Source of the DNA: a virus
Direction: 5' to 3' (one strand)
DNA length: 31,318 nt
Virus record (IMG/VR): IMGVR_UViG_3300025010_000180
Location: 1 to 31,318 of that record
A program made the position numbers and the translations under genes. A model generated the notes under the pieces. It worked only from the letters and a program-made list of their open reading frames with translations. It had not been told where the DNA came from and did no database searches. Shown here in pieces: positions 6,987-15,578 of the stretch (positions are counted from its first letter, which is position 1; each line of letters opens with the position of its first letter).

Positions 6987-8283
6987 ACCAGATAATAACA
7001 TTACAGAATTATTGTATGGTGGAGGAGCTGGCGGAGGTAAGTCTTACCTTGGTTGTATATGGCTAACTCAATCAGCAATAACCTATCCTGGGTCAAGGTG
7101 GTTTCTATCAAGAGAGGTTAATAAAGATATCAGAGAAAGTTCTCTGCTTACCCTACTTGAAGTAATGAAAACAAAGTTTGGCCTTACCTCAGCGATTGAT
7201 TTCAAGTATAAAATAATAGATTCAAGAATAGAGTTTGCCAACGATTCAATGATAGTACTTAAAGAGCTTCCTTACATACCCTCCGACCCTGAATGTGATT
7301 ATTTAGGTTCAATGGAATATACAGGAGGATTCATTGATGAAGCTCAAGAGATTCAAAAGAAGGTGAGAGACACCATGAAGACTAGAATCAGATACAAACT
7401 AGAGGAGTTTCATCTCATTCCTAAACTATTGGAGACGTGTAATCCTGGAAAGAACTATCTTTATGATGAATTCTGGAAGCCTCACTCTAAAGGAGAGCCA
7501 TTAAAAGAAGGAAGATTCTTCTTACCTGCATTAGTAACGGACAATCCTAGGATATCCAAAGAGTATGTCAAAGCCCTGCAAGAGTTAGACGATGAATCAA
7601 TGAAACAAAGATTACTCTACGGAAACTGGGACTACGAGGTAGTGTCTAATCAATTAGTATTAACACAATGGTTAGAGAATCAGATAGTAAACAACTATAA
7701 TCCAGCCGAGAAGAAGAAAGGGGCGGTAGACGTAGCTAGGGAGGGTGGAGATAGTACTGTAGCCAGTGTATGGGTCGGGAATACTCTAGTATGGCTTGAA
7801 AAGATTGATGTACCCATAATGGGCAATGTAGATATCTCTGGGGCGATAGCACAGAAGCTAATACAGTTTTATTCACAATGGGGTGTTGGGTATGAAGACA
7901 TAGAAATAGATGCTGTAGGGGTCGGTGGGGGCGTTGTAGACGCTATGAGAAGACAGGGTTGGTATGTGAACTCATATAAGGGAGGAGAAGGGGTGGAAAG
8001 TAAGGAGGAATTCACAGACTACAAGAATCTAAGAACTTATTCATACTGGCAGTTTAGAGTGGGTATACAGAAGGGAGAAATCTTTATACATAAGGATTGC
8101 CCATTCAGGGAAGAGTTGTTTAGAGACTTTACGGCACACGAGTATGAGATAAATGACAAAATGATAATATTATTAGAGAAGGAACAAGTAAAGCGTAAGA
8201 TTGGAAGAAGTCCAGACTATTCCGATGCTGTTGTAATGGCATACGCCCCTTCTTGTAAAAATAAATTTGGCTTTATACTATAG
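6925..8283 (+). CDS. terL: Terminase large subunit, ATPase-nuclease (452 aa)
   Basis: The packaging motor. Counting from ATG 6925, Walker A is G-G-G-A-G-G-G-K-S at 32-40 and Walker B is G-F-I-D-E-A at 135-140 with catalytic E139. The coupling motif T-C-N-P-G is at 171-175. The C-terminal nuclease domain (Terminase_6-type) has acidic metal ligands D269 (A-V-D-V-A-R-E-G-G-D276), D329 (E-I-D-A-V-G) and the S-P-D-Y-S-D-A pair D431/D434. All expected motifs are intact and the length is normal. A TTG at 6910 would add five residues; ATG is preferred. The gene overlaps terS by 62 nt and its TAG shares its G with the portal's GTG start. Confidence 0.97.
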   Translation: METKKIKINPKQKQALQILTKPDNNITELLYGGGAGGGKSYLGCIWLTQSAITYPGSRWFLSREVNKDIRESSLLTLLEVMKTKFGLTSAIDFKYKIIDSRIEFANDSMIVLKELPYIPSDPECDYLGSMEYTGGFIDEAQEIQKKVRDTMKTRIRYKLEEFHLIPKLLETCNPGKNYLYDEFWKPHSKGEPLKEGRFFLPALVTDNPRISKEYVKALQELDDESMKQRLLYGNWDYEVVSNQLVLTQWLENQIVNNYNPAEKKKGAVDVAREGGDSTVASVWVGNTLVWLEKIDVPIMGNVDISGAIAQKLIQFYSQWGVGYEDIEIDAVGVGGGVVDAMRRQGWYVNSYKGGEGVESKEEFTDYKNLRTYSYWQFRVGIQKGEIFIHKDCPFREELFRDFTAHEYEINDKMIILLEKEQVKRKIGRSPDYSDAVVMAYAPSCKNKFGFIL

Positions 8284-9530
8284 TGGCTGAAGATAAAAAG
8301 ACAAAAGAATTATCAAGTAAAATCTCTCTTGCAGACCAATTTACTGGCAGAGCGTCAGTCATAAAAGGTAAGGACGGTAAGAAGTCCAGAAGAAAACCAG
8401 GAATACCTTATTCAAGCCTTAGAAACCTGAGTAGGAATAACGATGTTGTAAGAGTTGTAATCGACAGGGTAAAGCATAGAGTAACAAAGACACCATGGTT
8501 TATAAGAGCTAAAGATTCTGATAAGCATGAATCATTAAAGCCTTTTGTTAGTTACGTTACTAAACTATTAGAATTCCCTAATAACAATGATGATACCTTT
8601 AGAACTCTAGTATCAAAGATAGTTGAAGATATTCTTGCATTGGATAGAGGTTGTATTGAAAAAGTAAGAAACGTTAAGGGAGAGGTTGTTGAATTACACC
8701 AGGTAGATGGTAGTACTATTTATCCAAACATAGATGAATACGGATTATTCCAAGAGCCTGCATACTACCAGTTCTTTCAAGATACAGTAGAACCTATTGC
8801 AGAACTAGAAGACAAGGATATGTTGATATTTGTTATGAATCCTAGTGGTGAAGCTGGCAGATTAGGTTATGGTAACTCTCCGATAGAGAATGTTATAAGC
8901 ACGGTAATGACCTCACTTCAGGGTATGATGTACAACGCAGATTACTTTGACTCTGAGAAAGTGCCTCCATTTTGGGCTAACCTTGCAGGAGTCCCAATAG
9001 ATGAACTGAATAGATTTAGTGTGGCATTCAATAACCAGTTAAGCAAAGGTAATTGGAAATCTCCATTTACAAACGCAGAAAAGGCAGATATCAAGCTACT
9101 GAGACCTACCAATCAAGATATGCAGTTCTATGAATTGAATCTATGGTTAACCAGAATAGTATGTTCCGAGTTTGAAATATCACCAGAGGAAATAGGTTTG
9201 ACGATGAATAGCAACCGATCAACTGCAGAAGAGCAGAAAGGAATCACATCTGAGGGTATAGACAACGTACTCAGAGTAATAAGTGAAGAATTTAATAATG
9301 ACCTGATAGGAGATTTAGCGGAGACCGTCGATGAAAGGTTTAACGAGATAGAATTCGTATGGGATTCAGATGTCGAGATGGATGAGAAACAGAGAGCAGA
9401 GATTGACGAGATACAGATTAAGAATGGGCTAAGGACTGTAGATGAACTAAGAGAAAGAGATGGATTAGACCCTATCAAGAAACCTGCTACGGTGAATGAT
9501 ATTTTAGCCAAGCATAGGATAAGGAGATAA
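8283..9530 (+). CDS. Portal protein (415 aa)
   Basis: The dodecameric portal forms the DNA channel at the capsid vertex. Family evidence: Y-S-S-L-R-N-L-S-R-N-N-D-V-V-R-V-V-I near the N-terminus, then a conserved central region ending in N-A-E-K-A-D-I-K-L-L-R-P-T and F-E-I-S-P-E-E-I-G-L-T, typical of Phage_portal members in HK97-like phages. The C-terminal D-E-L-R-E-R-D-G-L-D-P segment is also classic. The start is GTG at 8283, sharing one base with terL's stop. The gene ends in AAGGAG-ATA-ATG, giving the next gene a strong but close Shine-Dalgarno. Length is normal. Confidence 0.94.
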   Translation: MAEDKKTKELSSKISLADQFTGRASVIKGKDGKKSRRKPGIPYSSLRNLSRNNDVVRVVIDRVKHRVTKTPWFIRAKDSDKHESLKPFVSYVTKLLEFPNNNDDTFRTLVSKIVEDILALDRGCIEKVRNVKGEVVELHQVDGSTIYPNIDEYGLFQEPAYYQFFQDTVEPIAELEDKDMLIFVMNPSGEAGRLGYGNSPIENVISTVMTSLQGMMYNADYFDSEKVPPFWANLAGVPIDELNRFSVAFNNQLSKGNWKSPFTNAEKADIKLLRPTNQDMQFYELNLWLTRIVCSEFEISPEEIGLTMNSNRSTAEEQKGITSEGIDNVLRVISEEFNNDLIGDLAETVDERFNEIEFVWDSDVEMDEKQRAEIDEIQIKNGLRTVDELRERDGLDPIKKPATVNDILAKHRIRR

Positions 9531-11413
9531 TGGAAGATAAAAACGAGCATATACAAAATGGAGAGCAATATCCATTAGAAATTAAATCTACAATGGATAA
9601 GGCCGAAGAGAGAATGACTAGAAAGGTCATCAGTTCATTCTCTAAATGGAATTACCCTGTTTTTCAATGGGCTGTTGGAATTATTAGCGATTTTACTCAC
9701 CAGAATCAAGAGGTTAGGAAGAGTGATGAAAAAATGCTTGTTCCAACTGAATCAGAACTCACCAAAGAACTTGGGGCATTGATTGTAGTAGACGATTTCC
9801 TAATAGACAACACAACTTTACTAACGCCTATGCAGAATGCTGTAGGATATTCATTCAATACTCTGGCGACTGAAGTAGGTAGCCAAAGCATGACCAACGC
9901 AATACTTGGAGCTATGAATCTGTCATTTGATATCCAGTACGATATGAAAGTATACAACCAGGTATTAGATGATAGAAAGGAATGGTTGGCAGGTGAGTTG
10001 TACGATACCACAATGCAGAAAGTCCCTACAATTATAAGCGCAGGGATAGAGAGTGGGGCTACAATAGACCAGATGACCAATGCTATACAGGACGTACTTG
10101 GTATGGATAAAGATAGGGCTATCAAGATAGCAAGGACAGAAACCAATTATGCTGCCAATGAGGCTATAAGACAGCAAACTCATGTGTTAGGAATAATGAA
10201 ATACAGAATAAGCACAGCAGTAGACGCTTGTGAACTGTGTTTAATGGCTGCACAAAAAGAATACACATTCAGAGAGGCCGAAGGATTATTACCATTACAC
10301 CCTAACGATAGGTGTGTATTACAGTCTGTCATACCAAAGTCATGGTTGGGGATTCAAAAGAGTATATCGGAGAGGGGAATACAGAAGACCATGGACAAAG
10401 GATATATTCCTATTAAGGGAATGGATTACTATACTCCTGATGAAATAGAAGAAGTTAAGAAAGAGGTAACACCAGTAAGGGGAAAGGATTATTTAACTAA
10501 AGAGGAATTGGTTAAGGTTAAGAAAGAAATTGCTCCTAAAAAGGGAGTAGATTATCTTGTAAAGAAAGAGATTGAACTGATTAAAAAAGAAGTTACCCCT
10601 GTTAAAGGTAAGGATTATCGGGACGGCATAGACGCCTACACGCCCAAGAAAGGAGTAGATTACTTTGATGGGAAAGACGGTAAAGATGGGACTGAGATAG
10701 AACCCGAGGAGATAGTCAATAAACTAGAATCAATCACAGAAGATAAAAAGAAACTAGACATAAGGGCTATTAAGAATTTTGATAAGGAGATTAAAAAGAG
10801 AATACCTAAAGTTGTTGTACAAGGTGGTGGTAGAGGGCCAGATGGAAAGGTTAAAGTTGATTCTGATGATGAAAATGGTTACTTGTTGGACAAATTAAAA
10901 GCTGGTACAAACGTAACCATTCAGAAGGATGGGGATAAAGTTAAAATAAACTCTACAGGTGGAACTGGTACTACAGCACATAGTGATTTAACTGAGCTAG
11001 ATTATGTGAATTCTGGACATACAGGATTCCAACCAGCAGGGAGTTATCTTACCTCCGAGACTGACCCTGTATACTCAGCAGATAAGTCTAGCATAGCCCT
11101 TAAAAGCGAAATTCCCGCGGATGTAAGTGAGTTGACAGACACAACAGGGTTGTTGGGGAATGCTACAAAAATACAAGGCTTTGATGTAACTGAAACAGAC
11201 CCAATAGACGGGAAGATACTCGTATACAGAACAGCAACAAGTGAGTATGTGCTAGAGGATAAACCAGAGAGCGGGACTAATCCCGCTGCTAGCGATGTAA
11301 CATTTGCACCAGGTGGAGATATAAGTTCTGTAAATGTACAAGACGCTATAATAGAGTTAGATACTGAGAAGGCCTCTAGGAATTTCGCCATAGCAATGTC
11401 CGCAGCATTATAA
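9530..11413 (+). CDS. MuF-type minor head protein fused to fibre-like modules (627 aa)
   Basis: Residues about 150-268 are a phage Mu gpF / SPP1 gp7 domain: A-R-T-E-T-N-Y-A-A-N at 201-210, then C234-E-L-C237 and H257-x4-C262, the usual Cys/His cluster. Residues 292-385 contain four to five copies of a short repeat (K-G-x-D-Y, a helical spacer, K-K-E-V-T-P), ending in a collagen-like G-K-D-G-K-D-G. Residues about 425-627 resemble tail-fibre or adhesin shaft modules (G-G-G-R-G-P-D-G-K, then L-T-S-E-T-D-P-V-Y-S). MuF proteins normally sit on or inside the head near the portal; a fibre tail here is unusual. The start overlaps the portal stop by one base with AAGGAG at 9521-9526. Expression with portal is strongly supported; the location of the C-terminal module is inference. 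Confidence 0.88.
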   Translation: MEDKNEHIQNGEQYPLEIKSTMDKAEERMTRKVISSFSKWNYPVFQWAVGIISDFTHQNQEVRKSDEKMLVPTESELTKELGALIVVDDFLIDNTTLLTPMQNAVGYSFNTLATEVGSQSMTNAILGAMNLSFDIQYDMKVYNQVLDDRKEWLAGELYDTTMQKVPTIISAGIESGATIDQMTNAIQDVLGMDKDRAIKIARTETNYAANEAIRQQTHVLGIMKYRISTAVDACELCLMAAQKEYTFREAEGLLPLHPNDRCVLQSVIPKSWLGIQKSISERGIQKTMDKGYIPIKGMDYYTPDEIEEVKKEVTPVRGKDYLTKEELVKVKKEIAPKKGVDYLVKKEIELIKKEVTPVKGKDYRDGIDAYTPKKGVDYFDGKDGKDGTEIEPEEIVNKLESITEDKKKLDIRAIKNFDKEIKKRIPKVVVQGGGRGPDGKVKVDSDDENGYLLDKLKAGTNVTIQKDGDKVKINSTGGTGTTAHSDLTELDYVNSGHTGFQPAGSYLTSETDPVYSADKSSIALKSEIPADVSELTDTTGLLGNATKIQGFDVTETDPIDGKILVYRTATSEYVLEDKPESGTNPAASDVTFAPGGDISSVNVQDAIIELDTEKASRNFAIAMSAAL

Positions 11414-11429
11414 GTTTAATAATAATAAA

Positions 11430-14400
11430 ATGGGAAAGAAAAGGATAACAACATATACATTCGACGCTAGTGCAAAAACTATCACCTTTTCAGGTGCTTT
11501 GGATATTGAAGGATTCTCCGTAATAACCAACGTAGTGGATAACATAATTGTTTATCAGTTCAATGACCCATTGTTAGGTGGAACGTTTGATACAAATACC
11601 CTAACCCTCACATACGATACAACCTCCATGGGTGATACTGATGAGTTAATGATTCTCTATGATGATGGAGTTGAAACCACAACGGTGGACGGTACAGTAA
11701 CAGCTAATCTATCTGCAACCGACAACGCAGTTCTCGATGATATAGCTTCAGATACAGAAGCTATTAAGGGTTCTCTAGCTACAGCAGGTGGTTTAGTTGT
11801 AAACTTAGGAGCTAACAACGATGTAACTGTAACAGGAAGTGTAACGGCAGACTTGGGTGCTAACAATGATGTAACAGTAACTTCAGGAGCAATAACTGAG
11901 ACTAATAGTAGTACAATTAAAACCGCAGTGGAATTGATAGACAATGCTATAAGCGGAAATGAAATGCAGGTAGATGTCTTAACCATGCCAACAACTACAG
12001 TACAAGCAACTAATTTAGATGTAAGAGATTTAGTTCAAACATCGGATGCTGTAGCAGTATACGGTTCTGATGATGGTGGCACTACAAAGAGAATAATCAA
12101 GACAGACTCAGGTGGTGCTATACAAGTAGATTTGGAAGTCGCTAATGTAACAGTGAACAACTCCACGGGAGCAAGTGCTGTAAATATCCAAGATGGTGGA
12201 AATTCAATCACTGTTGACGGTGGGGTAACGGCTAATGCTGGCACGAATCTGAACACTTCGGCACTAGCATTAGAAGCAGGAGGAAACCTTGCAGCAATAA
12301 AAGCAAAGACTGACAATATCCCAGCCTTAGGACAGGCTCTTGCAGCCGCTAGTGTTCCAGTAATACTCCCAGCTGCAACAGTAACGACACTCACCCCACC
12401 AGCAGCTATTACAGGCTTCGCAACAAGTGCAAAACAGGACACAATTATTACTCATGTAGACGGAATTGAGGGTTCAGTAGACGGCATAGAAGGATTACTA
12501 ACAACTATCGATGGGGACACAGGAAATATAGCAACCTCTACAGCTCTCCTAGATGACACGGTTTATACAGATGGTGCTGGTACACCTTCAAAGGGGTTAT
12601 TGGTGCTTGGAAGCGATGGTACGAACCCACAAGCCTTATCTACAGACTCATCAGGGAATTTGCAGGTGGAAGTCTTGTCAGCTCCAACTACAGCAGTAAC
12701 AGGCACATTCTGGCAGGTTACACAGCCTATTAGTGGAACGGTTACAGCTAATCTTTCAGCTACTGATAACGCAGTATTAGATGATATTGCAGCAAACCAG
12801 ACAGACGCAAGCCAGAAAACACAGATATCTGATGGAGCGGGGAATGCAGTAACGGTAACAGGGAACAAACTAGACGTAAACGCCTCTGTTGATACGACTG
12901 GATTAGCTACGTCAGCAAAGCAAGATGATATCATAACTGCAATTGGAGATATACCAGGTGGTGGCGGTGTTCAATATGTAGAAGATGACGCGGCAGCAGC
13001 AAATCCAACAGGAACAGCAATAAATCTTATTAGAGCCGATACTCCAGACGCAGTAACTACAACCGATGGGGATAATCTTTCTGCTAGGGGAACTAACAAA
13101 GGAGAATTATATGTAAAACACATAGACGCAATTCCTGTAACAGATAATGGTGGTGCTTTAACGGTAGATGGTACTGTAGCAGTAACAAATGCAGGGATTA
13201 CAACCATTGCAGGTGCAGTGGCGGGTACAGAAATGCAGGTTGATGTACTAACTCTACCTTCTGTAACTGGAACTGTAACGGCAAATGCAGGAACGAATCT
13301 AAATACCTCTACCCTTGCACTTGAAGCTGGTGGTAATCTTGCAGCGATCAAAGCCAAGACAGATAATATACCAGCTCTTGGTCAAGCGTTAGCAGCAGCT
13401 TCAGTACCCGTTATATTACCAGCTGCAACAGTAACGACACTCACCCCACCTGCAGCCATTACAGGGTTTGCAACGAGTGCAAAACAAGATACTATAATTG
13501 ACAATGTTGATGGTATAGAAGGGCTATTGACTACAATAGACGCTGATACAGGAACTATAGCGGGAAAAGATTTTGCTACACAAACAACCCTAGCAGCTAT
13601 GAATGCAAAGATGGTTACTGGAATAGATATTGGGGACGTAACAATCAATAACGCAGCGGGTGCAGCAGCAGTGAACATTCAAGACGGAGGAAACGCAATT
13701 ACAGTTGATGGTAGTGTTACATTGGGGGCAAACACTGGCGTAGATATAGGGAAATTAACAGCCAACCAGAGTGTAAATAATGCTCAAATCAATGGTGTAA
13801 CACCTTTGATGGGTGCAGGGAACACAGGCACAGGTTCGCAAAGAGTTACAATAGCAACAGACCAAGCAGCAGTAGCAAGTAAGGCGGCAATTAATACCTA
13901 TGTAGATGGTTCAATAGTAACAATAGGTGCTAAAACGGATGCGAAATCAACAGCAACAGACACAACAGCAGTTACAGCGATGCAGGTACTCAAACAGATC
14001 TCATATATGGAACAAAACCCTGCTTCAAGAGCAGTTACCAATGCTGGTACGTTTGCTACACAAGCTACGTTGGCGGCAGAAACTACTAAGGTTATTGGAA
14101 CTGTTAATATAGCAGCTTCACAAACAATTGGATTAGCAGCAGGAACAGCGGGAATAGGTAAACTTACAGCAAACAGTGGAGTGGACATTGGAGACGTAGA
14201 TGTATTGAGTCTACCAGCCTTAGCGGCGGGTACGGCTATAATAGGTAAAGTTGGACACGATATAACAGGGATAGGTCATGGAGTTAAAGTTGTAACAACA
14301 GCTGGAACAGACGTAGCCTTAGCTGCTTCTACAGCTTGTAAAAAGGTCGATATTCAAGCTCAAACAGATAATACAGGTTTGATAGCTGTTGGTGGTAGTG

Positions 14401-14543
14401 GAGTAGACGCTACAGAAGCTACTGGGACTGGGATATTGCTAGAAGCTGGTGATATATACACATTAGAGATAGACGATTTGGCTGACGTATACATAGATTC
14501 CACAGTATCAGGAGAGGGTGTACGCTTTACCTACTATTCATAA
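11430..14543 (+). CDS. Large Ala/Thr/Val-rich repetitive structural protein (1037 aa)
   Basis: Residues 1-80 form a distinct beta domain (K-R-I-T-T-Y-T-F-D-A-S-A-K-T-I-T-F) seen, from memory, at the start of phage structural proteins. The rest is low-complexity beta-rich sequence with recurring modules: G-T-V-T-A-N-L-S-A-T-D-N-A-V-L-D-D at about 88 and 436; A-V-N-I-Q-D-G-G-N-x-I-T-V-D-G near 249 and 747; E-M-Q-V-D-V-L-T at 178 and 601; and A-T-S-A-K-Q-D at three places. A block at 266-348 recurs at 616-698 with 80 of 83 residues identical. The last 90 residues form another folded-looking end. No TM or signal is seen. It probably forms a fibre or capsid decoration; the position between MuF and the protease argues for a head association. 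No Shine-Dalgarno precedes the ATG. Confidence 0.85.
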   Translation: MGKKRITTYTFDASAKTITFSGALDIEGFSVITNVVDNIIVYQFNDPLLGGTFDTNTLTLTYDTTSMGDTDELMILYDDGVETTTVDGTVTANLSATDNAVLDDIASDTEAIKGSLATAGGLVVNLGANNDVTVTGSVTADLGANNDVTVTSGAITETNSSTIKTAVELIDNAISGNEMQVDVLTMPTTTVQATNLDVRDLVQTSDAVAVYGSDDGGTTKRIIKTDSGGAIQVDLEVANVTVNNSTGASAVNIQDGGNSITVDGGVTANAGTNLNTSALALEAGGNLAAIKAKTDNIPALGQALAAASVPVILPAATVTTLTPPAAITGFATSAKQDTIITHVDGIEGSVDGIEGLLTTIDGDTGNIATSTALLDDTVYTDGAGTPSKGLLVLGSDGTNPQALSTDSSGNLQVEVLSAPTTAVTGTFWQVTQPISGTVTANLSATDNAVLDDIAANQTDASQKTQISDGAGNAVTVTGNKLDVNASVDTTGLATSAKQDDIITAIGDIPGGGGVQYVEDDAAAANPTGTAINLIRADTPDAVTTTDGDNLSARGTNKGELYVKHIDAIPVTDNGGALTVDGTVAVTNAGITTIAGAVAGTEMQVDVLTLPSVTGTVTANAGTNLNTSTLALEAGGNLAAIKAKTDNIPALGQALAAASVPVILPAATVTTLTPPAAITGFATSAKQDTIIDNVDGIEGLLTTIDADTGTIAGKDFATQTTLAAMNAKMVTGIDIGDVTINNAAGAAAVNIQDGGNAITVDGSVTLGANTGVDIGKLTANQSVNNAQINGVTPLMGAGNTGTGSQRVTIATDQAAVASKAAINTYVDGSIVTIGAKTDAKSTATDTTAVTAMQVLKQISYMEQNPASRAVTNAGTFATQATLAAETTKVIGTVNIAASQTIGLAAGTAGIGKLTANSGVDIGDVDVLSLPALAAGTAIIGKVGHDITGIGHGVKVVTTAGTDVALAASTACKKVDIQAQTDNTGLIAVGGSGVDATEATGTGILLEAGDIYTLEIDDLADVYIDSTVSGEGVRFTYYS
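12225..12473 (+). repeat. Copy 1 of an 83-codon internal duplication
   Basis: This encodes residues 266-348 of the 1037-aa protein and is repeated exactly 1050 bp downstream. The two copies encode nearly the same peptide (three differences), but more than half of the codons differ synonymously. One tract, 12369-12400, is identical over 32 nt. Confidence 0.95.
13275..13523 (+). repeat. Copy 2 of the 83-codon internal duplication
   Basis: This encodes residues 616-698. The 32-nt tract shared exactly with copy 1 is at 13419-13450. One Ser codon even switches between the AGT and TCA families, which cannot happen by a single synonymous step. Protein-level identity is 80 of 83. Confidence 0.95.
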
Positions 14544-14561
14544 GATTATACACAAACAATT

Positions 14562-15572
14562 ATGAGTGCAAACAATGTTATTAAAAAAGTAATCAATTAT
14601 AGATTCAAAGGGCCATGGGCTACTTCCACTGGTTACGCTGTACGAGACCAAGTTGAGGAAGGTGGTAGTACATACACCTGTAGGGTTGCACATACTTCAG
14701 GAACGTTTGCGACTGACTTAGCTGCTAATAAATGGGACTTATACTCACAGGGACTACCAGACCCAAACTTGTCTACAAGTACAACCACTGATATAAGTGG
14801 CTACTTATTTGGAAATGGAACTAATTTGCAATCAGCAAGTGGTGCATGGATTCCCTTCCCAGCAACACTAACGTATAGTTCAATTGATGACCCGACTGCG
14901 GTTGTTACCATTTCAGGCGATTATACAGGTGTATTCTCCGATGGTATGAGAGTGATGATGACCAATGCGGGAAACTTGGTTTGTGGAATAATAAGCAAGA
15001 CCCCGACATATTCTTCCCCTAACACCACAATTTCCTTCCTTCAAGAGATAAATCCTAGTACGGGGACTGCCGCATATCCTCTTGAGGATAGTGCTATCAC
15101 TGCGGCATATTACTCTCACATGAAAGCTCCGTATTCATTCCCGCTTGAACCTTTAAAATGGTCGGTATTTGCTAAGGACACTACGGGGGCAACTCAAGGT
15201 AGCCCAAGTGCAAGCACATGGTACAACCTTGCGAGTGTGTCTCTATCAGTACCAATCGGTTCATGGGATTTAGGATATTATCATTTATATGGTGTGCAGG
15301 AGACCTCTGGAACAACAGCATCAGTCCAAACAACCTTATCTACGGCGAATAATTCTGAATCAGACACATCATTTACCTTCTACTCTGCATACATAGGACC
15401 TACAGGAAGCATAACTCTAAGAAGCCATGCACATAGGGAAAGGAGTTTGTCTGTTACAGCAAAAACGGCATATTACCTTAATACCATGACAGCCGCTGCA
15501 TCAAACGAGAACCTATACAGTTATGGAAATATCAAGGAGACAGTAGTCTACGCAATATCTTCTTTACTATAA
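14562..15572 (+). CDS. Adhesin/tail-fibre-like protein with N-terminal carbohydrate-binding-like module (336 aa)
   Basis: Residues about 17-62 (W-A-T-S-T-G-Y-A-V-R-D-Q-V, S-T-Y-T-C-R-V-A-H-T-S-G-T-F, then A-N-K-W-D-L-Y) resemble a chitin/carbohydrate-binding CBM5/12-type module common on phage fibres. Residues about 95-195 are a beta module (V-V-T-I-S-G-D-Y-T, G-M-R-V, Y-S-S-P-N-T-T-I, A-A-Y-Y-S, S-F-P) also present in the proteins at 27232 and 28016. The C-terminal 130 residues are Ser/Thr/Tyr-rich, like receptor-binding jelly rolls. No enzymatic motif is visible. It lies between two other surface-type genes inside the head module, so it may decorate the head or be a displaced tail fibre. 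The start at 14562 is preceded by TTATACACAA and no Shine-Dalgarno. Confidence 0.8.
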   Translation: MSANNVIKKVINYRFKGPWATSTGYAVRDQVEEGGSTYTCRVAHTSGTFATDLAANKWDLYSQGLPDPNLSTSTTTDISGYLFGNGTNLQSASGAWIPFPATLTYSSIDDPTAVVTISGDYTGVFSDGMRVMMTNAGNLVCGIISKTPTYSSPNTTISFLQEINPSTGTAAYPLEDSAITAAYYSHMKAPYSFPLEPLKWSVFAKDTTGATQGSPSASTWYNLASVSLSVPIGSWDLGYYHLYGVQETSGTTASVQTTLSTANNSESDTSFTFYSAYIGPTGSITLRSHAHRERSLSVTAKTAYYLNTMTAAASNENLYSYGNIKETVVYAISSLL

Positions 15573-15578
15573 AGAGCA

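Noticed and set aside
13927-14112. Gln-rich frame in the + strand
   Set aside because: It is an out-of-frame reading of the CAG/ACA-rich part of the 1037-aa gene.
11657-14188. Several minus-strand frames of 96-135 codons within the 1037-aa gene
   Set aside because: They are shadows of an Ala/Thr/Val-rich repetitive gene with few stops on the complement; no start signals or domain patterns support them.
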